Below the pieces are notes generated by a model. The model was not told the DNA's origin, searched no databases, and worked only from the letters and a program-made list of their open reading frames with translations. A stretch of DNA of 64,000 nucleotides from assembly GCA_965247125.1 (NCBI GenBank), contig CBDFGO010000003.1, forward strand, positions 1,178,001 to 1,242,000, written 5' to 3'. The translations under genes and the position numbers were made by a program. Position 1 is the first letter of the stretch, and each line of letters begins with the position of its first letter. This DNA comes from CALBJU01 sp965247125. Its GTDB lineage: Bacteria; Bacteroidota; Rhodothermia; Rhodothermales; UBA10348. Shown here piece by piece: positions 9,317 through 15,685 of this stretch.

Positions 9317-9976
9317 ATGACGGATGATATCTGGCGAGAGGAAAGCGAAATGAGACTTACAAAAAGTGATATTTTGGAGTGGCCCTACGTGAATACCTCC
9401 GATCACGGAGTTGTCGTGGATGAGATGTTCGAAAGTGGTGATGAAGAATGGCGTCAGGCTATTTCAAAATATGGTATTGAACCAAGACTCCTGGTCTCGT
9501 CAAAAGGCCGGATAGTGGGCCTTCCATACAAATCGTGGCCATGCTACGGCACAGCCGGGAAAATCAAGTTTCTTCGGGGTAATCAACAAACGTACGGTCA
9601 TATTAATGTTTCATGGGCAGACAGTGAGGGTGCACCTGACGAAGCTGGCCGTCTGCCAACAAAAAGGGACTTTATACATCAGATTGTAGCCAGAACGTTT
9701 ATTGGCACTCCGCCAATCGGAAATACCCTGGTGAGGCATAGAAATGGAAATCCAAGGGATAATTTCGTCAAGAACCTAATCTGGGGAAACAAGAACTCGA
9801 ATATGAGGGATAAACTGAGTGCCCCAGATTCTTATTCAGTTATGCCGAACGGATTATTCGTTGGAGCCGCACTACAGCGCAGGATCACCGCAGCAATCAA
9901 CGGAAATCTAAATCCGACAGACGTTCTAAAGGAAATAAGAACCAAGATAGAAAAGTCTTCGTCTGGAATAGTGTAA
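9317..9976 (+). CDS. HNH homing-type endonuclease
   Basis: Predicted DNA endonuclease of the HNH_3/NUMOD4 type found in phage and homing elements. The 219-residue protein has a NUMOD4-like stretch (EPRLLVSSKGRIVGLP, about residues 55-70) and an HNH core around residues 130-160: IHQIVARTFIG, then VRHRNGNPRDNFVKNLIWG, then NKNSNMRD. Two starts are possible: ATG 9317 after GAAGGGGG, or ATG 9350 after AGAGGAAA, the latter having the stronger ribosome binding site. It stands alone between two dif-like sites and next to a recombinase, which suggests horizontal acquisition. Confidence 0.82.
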   Translation: MTDDIWREESEMRLTKSDILEWPYVNTSDHGVVVDEMFESGDEEWRQAISKYGIEPRLLVSSKGRIVGLPYKSWPCYGTAGKIKFLRGNQQTYGHINVSWADSEGAPDEAGRLPTKRDFIHQIVARTFIGTPPIGNTLVRHRNGNPRDNFVKNLIWGNKNSNMRDKLSAPDSYSVMPNGLFVGAALQRRITAAINGNLNPTDVLKEIRTKIEKSSSGIV

Positions 9977-10027
9977 TAAGCCCTGGAGGTCCTATATCAC
10001 TTGTATTAACATGATAATAAGTTAGTA

Positions 10028-10057
10028 TATGTATGATAACTGTTATTATCATACATA
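10028..10057. repeat. Perfect 12-bp inverted repeat with 6-bp spacer (dif/att-like)
   Basis: Arms TATGTATGATAA (10028-10039) and TTATCATACATA (10046-10057) are exact reverse complements around the spacer CTGTTA. The arm-6-arm layout and the inner ATAA/TTAT bases resemble Xer recombination sites (dif is 11-6-11). The right arm shares 8 of 11 bases with the E. coli XerD arm as I remember it. It sits 52 bases after the HNH gene. It could instead be a transcription stem-loop, although no T-run follows. Confidence 0.55.
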
Positions 10058-10122
10058 GGTAAAATAGTAACTATCGAGCATATCGGGTGTACAACAGCGT
10101 TCAGTAGTCGGAGAAATGATAC

Positions 10123-10617
10123 ATGCCCTGGTTATTCATTTTATTTGTGGTAGTGCCCGCGTTTGAACTGTATCTGCTCATTCAGATCGGCCAAGTTATC
10201 GGTGCACTGGAGACCTTTGGAATTATCCTTGGGACAGGCCTGATTGGGTCTTGGATGGCTAAAACACAAGGTTTGTCAGTGTGGCGTAATCTGAACCAAC
10301 GCCTCTCCACGGGCCAGATTCCAGGAAAGGAGCTCCTGGACGGTGTGATTATTCTGGTTTCGGGTGCTTTTCTTCTTACACCCGGAGTTTTAACCGATAT
10401 AGTCGGACTTCTCGGCTTATTGCCGGTAACACGTGCGATTGTCCGAAAATCGGTACTCTCTTATTTGAGCGCGCGCACATCGCTGGAGATGAGTGATACT
10501 GTGGGAAGAAGCCCATTTGTTGAGACTGACAGCCATCATGATCCGGAGCCTAAGTGGTCAGGTACCGCTAGTGAGAGCCCTGGATATATGGATACTCGGG
10601 AGACGAACCACAGCTAA
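10123..10617 (+). CDS. fxsA: FxsA family membrane protein
   Basis: Integral inner-membrane protein of the FxsA family; E. coli FxsA relieves F-plasmid exclusion of phage T7, and its normal role is unclear. The 164-residue product has the family opening MPWLFILFVVVPAFELYLLI, a second hydrophobic segment after IGALETFGIILGTGLIGSWMA, and the conserved GAFLLTPGVLTDIVGLLGLLP. The C-terminal 50 residues are polar and variable. It seems to be core sequence bordering the accessory insertions on both sides. Confidence 0.9.
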   Translation: MPWLFILFVVVPAFELYLLIQIGQVIGALETFGIILGTGLIGSWMAKTQGLSVWRNLNQRLSTGQIPGKELLDGVIILVSGAFLLTPGVLTDIVGLLGLLPVTRAIVRKSVLSYLSARTSLEMSDTVGRSPFVETDSHHDPEPKWSGTASESPGYMDTRETNHS

Positions 10618-10689
10618 AGTATTACATTATCTAATCGCCACTAGTGCCATTGATGCAACACGTTCTTAACAGAATAGTCGACCAACTGC

Positions 10690-10715
10690 GAGTTAACCCC
10701 GAAAGTTGTGTACGG
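10690..10715 (+). repeat. IS left terminal inverted repeat
   Basis: Begins GAGTTAAC and contains CCCGAAAGTTGTGTACGG. It pairs with the right end in about 20 of 26 positions, with an uninterrupted 11-base match AAAGTTGTGTA. Confidence 0.85.
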
Positions 10716-10791
10716 GTGAAAAAGGTATAGGCGGCGTATCCTGATGATGATTACGTCATTGTCAATCCGAAGATTGGAGGATACACCGCCC

Positions 10792-12042
10792 ATGAAGACG
10801 AATAACGCACACGAGAACGAGAACTACAATAGCACAGAGGATGTGTTGACAGAAGTATTGCGAACAGGGGCCGCAAAGATGCTGGCCACAGCCGTTGAGG
10901 CCGAGGTTGAAGCTTTCTGCCAGCGCTACCAGTTCCTGCGCGACGAAGAGAATCGCCACCGCATCGTTCGCAATGGATATCTGCCAGAGAGGAAGATTTT
11001 GACTGGTATCGGGGAGGTCGCTGTAAAGATGCCCCGCATACGCGACCGTACGGGTCGGGGTGAGGATAGAATCGGTTTCCGCAGTTCGATACTACCAGCC
11101 TACCTCCGCAAGAGCCGCTCGCTTGAGGCTCTCATTCCATGGTTGTACCTGAAGGGAGTTTCAACGGGCGGCTTTGAGGCAGCGCTCTCGGCCCTTGTTG
11201 GTCCTGATGCCCCAGGGCTGACCTCCTCGACGATTGCGCGCCTGAAGACGCTTTGGACAAGGGAGCACGAAGACTGGCAAAAGCGGAGCCTGAAGGAGAA
11301 GCACTACGTCTATTTCTGGGCCGACGGTATTCACGTAAACGTACGCATGGATAAACAGAAACTGTGTCTGCTGGTCGTGATCGGCGCTACGGCCGATGGA
11401 AGGAAGGAGCTTATAGCACTCGAGGACGGCTTTCGCGAGAGCAAGCAGTCGTGGCGAGAGTTGCTCCTGGAGCTGAGGCACCGCGGGCTGGATCAAGGAC
11501 CGAAGCTGGCTGTTGCCGATGGAGCCATGGGATTCTGGAGTGCTCTCGCAGAAGTTTATCCCGAGACGCGAGCCGCACGCTGTTGGGTGCACAAGACAGC
11601 AAATGTGCTCAACCGCCTGCCCAAGTCCGTTCAGAAGAAGGCAAAAGGTCACCTCACGCAGATCTATACAGCAGAAACAAAAAAGCAGGCAGAGAGCGCC
11701 CTTCTGTTTTTCATCAAAGCCTACCAGCAAAAGTATCCGAAAGCAGCAGAGATTCTGGTGAAAGACCGAGAAGAACTGCTCGCTTTTTATGACTTTCCGG
11801 CAGAACACTGGATCCATCTTCGGAGCACAAATCCGATCGAATCTACGTTCGCGACCGTGCGCCTCAGGACCGCCAAAACGAGGGGATGTCTGAGCCGAGA
11901 AACAGCTCTTGCAATGGCCTTCCGTCTATGTAAAGAGGCTCAGAAGAAGTGGAGGAAACTGAATGCACCGCACCTATTGCAACTTGTAAAAAAAGGAATC
12001 AAATTCACCGACGGAATTACATCAGAACGACACGCTGCCTAA
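10792..12042 (+). CDS. IS256-family transposase
   Basis: DDE transposase of the Mutator/IS256 type that moves the surrounding element. From ATG 10792 the protein has 416 residues. Catalytic acidic residues are visible in YFWADGIHVNV (first Asp), VADGAMGFWSAL (second Asp) and STNPIESTFATVRLRT (Glu). CWVHKTANVLNRLPKS, between the second Asp and the Glu, is the family C/D-x2-H signature. An in-frame upstream ATG at 10744 lacks the AGATTGGAGG element that precedes 10792 and is less likely. The gene looks intact. Confidence 0.95.
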   Translation: MKTNNAHENENYNSTEDVLTEVLRTGAAKMLATAVEAEVEAFCQRYQFLRDEENRHRIVRNGYLPERKILTGIGEVAVKMPRIRDRTGRGEDRIGFRSSILPAYLRKSRSLEALIPWLYLKGVSTGGFEAALSALVGPDAPGLTSSTIARLKTLWTREHEDWQKRSLKEKHYVYFWADGIHVNVRMDKQKLCLLVVIGATADGRKELIALEDGFRESKQSWRELLLELRHRGLDQGPKLAVADGAMGFWSALAEVYPETRAARCWVHKTANVLNRLPKSVQKKAKGHLTQIYTAETKKQAESALLFFIKAYQQKYPKAAEILVKDREELLAFYDFPAEHWIHLRSTNPIESTFATVRLRTAKTRGCLSRETALAMAFRLCKEAQKKWRKLNAPHLLQLVKKGIKFTDGITSERHAA

Positions 12043-12047
12043 ACCTT

Positions 12048-12073
12048 CCATACACAACTTTTGGGCATAGCTC
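12048..12073 (-). repeat. IS right terminal inverted repeat
   Basis: Read on the minus strand it begins GAGCTATG and contains CCCAAAAGTTGTGTATGG, mirroring the left end. It is followed directly by the second target-site copy at 12074. Confidence 0.85.
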
Positions 12074-12543
12074 ACCAACTGCAGGAGCTTACCCGTCTCA
12101 GTACTCGGGCGGAGTATCGAAATTCAGACGTCTCTGGATGGTCGGTCGGCCAACAGATAGAGCATGTGCTAATTGCGATGTCAGGGATGGCGCTCGGCTT
12201 GAAAAAAGAGCGCCTATCCGAGACTCAGAAGGCCGATAGTCCATTAAATATTGAGGTCCTGAGCTCGGGGTCCTTTCCGCGCGGGGTAATTCAGGCACCA
12301 GAAGTCTCTCGGCCACAAGATTTCGTCAATCATGCTGGATTGAAGAGACTTATACTAAAAACAAGTAATAGGGTATCTGGGCTCCTCGACCTGTCCGAAA
12401 AGTCGATTATCGACCATCCAATTCTGGGTGAGATGAGTCGAGATGAGACTATTCAATTCATGGTCATTCACAACGATCATCATCTCAGGATTATCGACGA
12501 TATTCTAGCTGAATGATTGAAAATGATCGTGATAGGATTAGAA

Positions 12544-13146
12544 CTAGTTGGATTTCAGCATCAGTTCAGTCAGCTCTCTTTCAACCTCCAGCCAGCCATT
12601 GTCCGCGTACCAATCAACGGTTGTACTGGACACAACGCTCCCCTCTACCCCACCGTCCATTAGATCTCTTCGGATTATTCTGATGGCGTCCGGTTGCGGG
12701 CCCCAAATCATCAGCGGCTCTCCTTCCTCGTCAAAAGCGACAAACTTGGGAATCGAGCGCGAGCCATTCGTGAGATATCGTTCGAGGATGTCCAAATTGC
12801 CATCTTTCAATAAAATATGAAAGGTGACGTCCTCTCTCAGCGATGCCGCCTCCAAAAGAAGAGGCAGGCTGTACGCGGAATCGACACACCAGTCGTCAGT
12901 CAAGAACATCCAGGTCTGCGGTCCGTGCAGACCCAGTACGGCTTCCCGAAAGGATGACGACATCTGCCACTGTTCACCAACCAGAAGCTGTCGATCGAGG
13001 TTGTATTTGGAGTAAAATCTGGTTCGGCGCTCTACTGGATTAAGGGCCTGCATTGGTAGCGCATTTTTCTTTCGCCATTGCTCCATGAAAGCATCAAAAG
13101 ATAATCCGCTGTGGATTCGACCGGCTTTGAAGAAGGGATCCGTCAT
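12544..13146 (-). CDS. Thioredoxin-family protein with a CxxS site
   Basis: A 200-residue thioredoxin-fold protein with no signal peptide visible, so probably cytoplasmic. The fold is supported by WMFLTDDWCVDSAYSLPLL in the position of the redox helix and by SRSIPKFVAFDEEG, which supplies the cis-proline. The second active-site cysteine is replaced by serine (C-V-D-S), so it is monothiol as written. Close Bacteroidota-type relatives usually show DWCPDC here. Substrates are unknown. It converges on the IS-disrupted gene. Confidence 0.8.
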   Translation of the reverse strand: MTDPFFKAGRIHSGLSFDAFMEQWRKKNALPMQALNPVERRTRFYSKYNLDRQLLVGEQWQMSSSFREAVLGLHGPQTWMFLTDDWCVDSAYSLPLLLEAASLREDVTFHILLKDGNLDILERYLTNGSRSIPKFVAFDEEGEPLMIWGPQPDAIRIIRRDLMDGGVEGSVVSSTTVDWYADNGWLEVERELTELMLKSN

Positions 13147-13222
13147 ATTCGATTCAATGATTTGCTACGGACTCTCTGTGGGCCTACCCGCAGCATCGTT
13201 ACAAGCTACCAACGCTGAATTA

Positions 13223-14590
13223 TTACGTGTATTCTTCCATGGCCCGATCCGCCTTCATGAGACGTGAATGAGTGTCTAGATAGGAATCGCGTACCATGTG
13301 ATCGATGTCATCGAACGAAAGAAATGCTTCTGAAAAGCCGTCGTGTGAAGGGTCAATAGTTAGTTTACACGCACCAATAAAATGGGCGATCAACTCTTTC
13401 GGATTCTCGTCACCGACAGCAATTCTGATGTTCGTAAGTGAAATGCCAGCCTTTATCAGTGCTGCATCCGTCAACTCAGAGTGTGATGTGAAGGCAGGAC
13501 AGAGAATTGTCGTGTTCGATTGACCCAGACTTACCTGATGGTTGAACACCGGGGACAAACAGTCGAAGAAACTGATGAAAGTATCCCTCTCCAGTCCGGC
13601 ATTTTCAAAGTCGATCGTGAAAAGGGGCGCCGGTAAAGAGTGGTTCAGATTATCCTCCCTGACAGCAAAATTGAAGTGCCCTTCCAGGGCGTTACAATTC
13701 ACGTTGATCAGCGGATGAGAATCCAGGAATCTTGCCAGAACCAGTGTGTTGATGCACTTTCGTTGCATCCGCAAGTCCAGTGTTTTCATTCCCGATATCA
13801 CCTCAAAAGCTTTGTCTGAGTCCAAAAACGCTCCTTTAATGAAATAGGCGTCCCAGAAGAGTGTATCGTTCCATGAGACACCGTCCATCATGTCATGTTT
13901 GGAAATGAACATGTGTTTGTTCTCGGCAATCACTACTCCTGCAGTCGTGTTTCCAGTGCCCGTCAGGTCCTTCGTATACGAGTGAATGAGATAGTCGGGA
14001 CGCTCATCCTTGATGACCCTTTGCAGGGGTTTGTTCAAAAAGGGTGTTGCTACAGTAGAGTCGTGCACAACGATGTGGCCTCTATCATGTGACGTGGCAC
14101 AGATCCTCGGCATATCCAGCACATATCCGTGCGGATTGCAGGGAGATTCGATATACACGAGTATTTTCGAGCCTTCCACAAGCTGTTCAGAATATTTCTC
14201 TTCAACGAGCATAAGGGCCTCTACAAACTCGACCTCCGAATAGCCATCAAACCACTCCACGTGAGCGTTCATTCGACGGGGATCTCCGTAGAAGTCCTCC
14301 AGCAACTGATACGTACCTCCGTACACGTTGCGAGAGGCGAAGATGATATCGCCGTGGCTCAAAAGGTGACCCATGAGTGTGTCGATCGCAGCCATTCCGG
14401 AATTAAAATTCCAGGCCAAATACTCTGATGCGTATGGTCCCGCCTCGAGATCGACAATGTGATTGGCTAGGGAGATCGAGGTTGGATTCAACAGGCGTGA
14501 ATAGATCTCGTGGAGTGCCTCTTTTCCGTGGAACGCATCGTCGACCCACTCGGTGCACGCGTAGATGTACGTCGCAGTGCGTACGATCAC
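13223..14590 (-). CDS. Cys/Met-metabolism PLP-dependent enzyme, catalytic part
   Basis: Trans-sulfuration-type enzyme (cystathionine synthase/lyase or methionine gamma-lyase class). The 455-residue frame has the PLP-phosphate region EIYSRLLNPTS, a substrate/PLP region around FNSGMAAIDTLMGHLL, the Asp partner in HIVVHDSTVATP, and the PLP lysine in HSYTKDLTGTGNTTAG. The GTG start at 14590 overlaps the stop of the upstream 154-residue frame as GTGA. The frame is open upstream for some 15 codons, giving LFSANPVIVRTAT, which continues the upstream protein well. The two frames may therefore be one gene split by a frameshift near 14603-14612. Reaction specificity cannot be assigned. Confidence 0.85.
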   Translation of the reverse strand: MIVRTATYIYACTEWVDDAFHGKEALHEIYSRLLNPTSISLANHIVDLEAGPYASEYLAWNFNSGMAAIDTLMGHLLSHGDIIFASRNVYGGTYQLLEDFYGDPRRMNAHVEWFDGYSEVEFVEALMLVEEKYSEQLVEGSKILVYIESPCNPHGYVLDMPRICATSHDRGHIVVHDSTVATPFLNKPLQRVIKDERPDYLIHSYTKDLTGTGNTTAGVVIAENKHMFISKHDMMDGVSWNDTLFWDAYFIKGAFLDSDKAFEVISGMKTLDLRMQRKCINTLVLARFLDSHPLINVNCNALEGHFNFAVREDNLNHSLPAPLFTIDFENAGLERDTFISFFDCLSPVFNHQVSLGQSNTTILCPAFTSHSELTDAALIKAGISLTNIRIAVGDENPKELIAHFIGACKLTIDPSHDGFSEAFLSFDDIDHMVRDSYLDTHSRLMKADRAMEEYT

Positions 14591-15051
14591 AGGATTTGCT
14601 GAGAAGAGAGCGGTGACGTTGTCAAAATCGGATATGGCCCCTTAGCCTGTAGGGACGCATCTGAGAGATTTAATCCCTGATACGACTTCCGAAAGGGATT
14701 CTGCAGCGTATCCAGAATTTTTGCGACCTGAAAGGATAGAAATTTCTTTGCGTTGAAATAGGCGATGCGATCGCACTTATCCAATGATTGAATGGTATCC
14801 ACGGTGATATCCCACAATCGGGTCACATCTGACTGAGCTTGATAGAAGCGAGTACAGGCTTTGAGCAGAGCCGATCCGTACTCAGACGATGCATCGATAC
14901 CGAAGTGTTCAAGCTGTTCTCCTGCAAGACCAGGAATGGACGTTTGAAGGGTCGATTTTCTCTTCGGAGAAAGTAGCTTCGCGGCCTCAAAATGGACCGT
15001 GGATTCGACCTCTGAAATTCCCTCGTCCGCGAGGGGGTTGGTAACACTCAT
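14587..15051 (-). CDS. N-terminal part of the PLP enzyme, or separate small protein
   Basis: This 154-residue frame begins MSVTNPLADEGISEVES and ends PYPILTTSPLSSQQIL. I do not recognise a domain. Its tail shifts smoothly into the next frame: a one-base slip within the CT-rich stretch near 14603-14612 would give TTSPL followed by FSANPVIVRTATYIY of the PLP enzyme and a protein of about 609 residues. The alternative is a genuine two-gene unit coupled by GTGA. It reads away from the Lrp/AsnC gene. Confidence 0.6.
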   Translation of the reverse strand: MSVTNPLADEGISEVESTVHFEAAKLLSPKRKSTLQTSIPGLAGEQLEHFGIDASSEYGSALLKACTRFYQAQSDVTRLWDITVDTIQSLDKCDRIAYFNAKKFLSFQVAKILDTLQNPFRKSYQGLNLSDASLQAKGPYPILTTSPLSSQQIL

Positions 15052-15164
15052 GTTGTGATTGACAATGGCTAAGATTCATATATAATGCAATACAAACGTG
15101 CTTATATAGAACATTAACAGCTATATATTCTTGAAAACCGAACACTATACGGAATAATTGACAT
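15052..15164. promoter_or_regulatory. Divergent promoter region between PLP enzyme and Lrp/AsnC genes
   Basis: A 113-base AT-rich spacer between divergent starts. It holds an inverted repeat TATATAG (15103-15109) / CTATATA (15121-15127) with an 11-base gap. That is a plausible operator for the adjacent Lrp-type regulator, whose family usually controls neighbouring amino-acid genes. Promoter hexamers are not convincing by eye. Confidence 0.4.
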
Positions 15165-15641
15165 ATGAAGAGGATTGATCGAATCGACGAGAACATTATC
15201 GAGATGTATCAGAAGGATGCTCGGATAACAAATAAACATGTTGCGCATCGGGCCGGCATCGCTCCGTCCACGGCACTTGAAAGGACGAGGCGCCTGGAAG
15301 AAATAGGGGTCTTCAAAGGATACCATGCATATGTTGACCCCAAGCATCTCGGCGTTCGTCTGCTTGCCATGATTGCTGTACGACTGAGCAAGCATGATCC
15401 CCAGGCTGTGTTCCGATTTACCGCTCACGTTCTTGCGTTGCCTGAAGTCCGAGATGTATACCACGTTGCCGGCGAAAATGACTTCCTGATTCATGTCGCC
15501 GTCCGCGATTCTGCACATTTAAGGACCGTTGTGCTCGAGGGGATTACCGCCCAGGTCGAGGTAGAGCACGTTGAGACCAATCTGATTTTTGATCATCACC
15601 GAGACCACGTTGTTGAGACCTGCTGGGATGCTGGCGTCTGA
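15165..15641 (+). CDS. Lrp/AsnC family transcriptional regulator
   Basis: Feast/famine regulator. The 158-residue product has an N-terminal HTH (residues about 5-60: IDRIDENIIEMYQKDARITN, then VAHRAGIAPSTALERTRRLEE and GVFKGYHAYVD) and a C-terminal RAM ligand-binding domain with LPEVRDVYHVAGENDFLIHVAV. It is divergent from a Cys/Met-type PLP enzyme. The same pairing is known in Pseudomonas putida (mdeR next to the methionine gamma-lyase gene mdeA), so regulation of the neighbour by a sulfur amino acid is a reasonable inference. Its 3' end is partly duplicated at 17098. Confidence 0.93.
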   Translation: MKRIDRIDENIIEMYQKDARITNKHVAHRAGIAPSTALERTRRLEEIGVFKGYHAYVDPKHLGVRLLAMIAVRLSKHDPQAVFRFTAHVLALPEVRDVYHVAGENDFLIHVAVRDSAHLRTVVLEGITAQVEVEHVETNLIFDHHRDHVVETCWDAGV

Positions 15642-15667
15642 CTACAGTTCAGAGGCTTCAAAATTAT
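15595..15667 (+). repeat. 73-bp imperfect direct repeat, copy 1 (3' end of Lrp/AsnC gene)
   Basis: Aligns without gaps to 17098-17170 with 63 of 73 identical bases by hand count. It covers the last codons of the Lrp/AsnC gene, its stop, and on the minus strand a tail that would read DNFEASEL-stop. The corresponding tail of the lipoprotein gene at copy 2 reads DHFVASEL-stop. Confidence 0.85.
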
Positions 15668-15682
15668 CGGCGCTTCACCGAT
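15664..15682 (-). terminator. Weak hairpin downstream of amidohydrolase gene
   Basis: On the minus strand ATCGG and CCGAT (5 bp) flank a 7-base loop and are followed by AATTTT. It lies just past the amidohydrolase stop. The stem is short, so termination is only a possibility. Confidence 0.3.
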
Positions 15683-15685
15683 CCC

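Larger units (their letters stand above)
10690..12073 (+). mobile_element. IS256-family insertion sequence, 1384 bp, with 9-bp target duplication
   Basis: A complete single-ORF insertion sequence. Imperfect terminal inverted repeats of about 26 bp face each other, both starting GAG and both containing AAAGTTGTGTA. The element is flanked by identical ACCAACTGC copies at 10681-10689 and 12074-12082. Eight- to nine-base duplications and ends with this TTGTGTA motif are known for the IS256 family. An intact transposase and an intact duplication point to a recent insertion. Confidence 0.93.
10653..12516 (+). pseudogene. DUF1569/DinB-superfamily gene interrupted by an IS256-family element
   Basis: The gene begins at ATG 10653 (MQHVLNRIVDQL) and is cut after position 10689. 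The remainder resumes at 12074 in the same reading frame (HQLQELTRLSTR, then GWSVGQQIEHVL) and ends at 12516. Removing the element and one copy of the 9-bp duplication restores one uninterrupted 156-residue frame. The C-terminal FMVIHNDHHLRIIDDIL matches the metal-binding His region of DUF1569/DinB four-helix proteins. The function of the intact family is unknown. A TTG supplied by the insertion at 12061 could let the fragment be translated with a changed first five residues. Confidence 0.85.

Noticed and set aside
10028..10057. Rho-independent terminator of the HNH gene
   Set aside because: The stem is AT-only apart from two G-C pairs, and no T-run follows on the plus strand.
11161..11817. 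218-residue reading frame on the minus strand inside the IS element
   Set aside because: It lies fully opposite the intact transposase, whose catalytic motifs are clear, and its Cys/Leu-rich sequence matches nothing I know.
8291..12516. Complete prophage or integrative element
   Set aside because: Only a recombinase, one HNH gene and one IS are present, separated by the ordinary gene fxsA; no structural, replication or conjugation genes were found.
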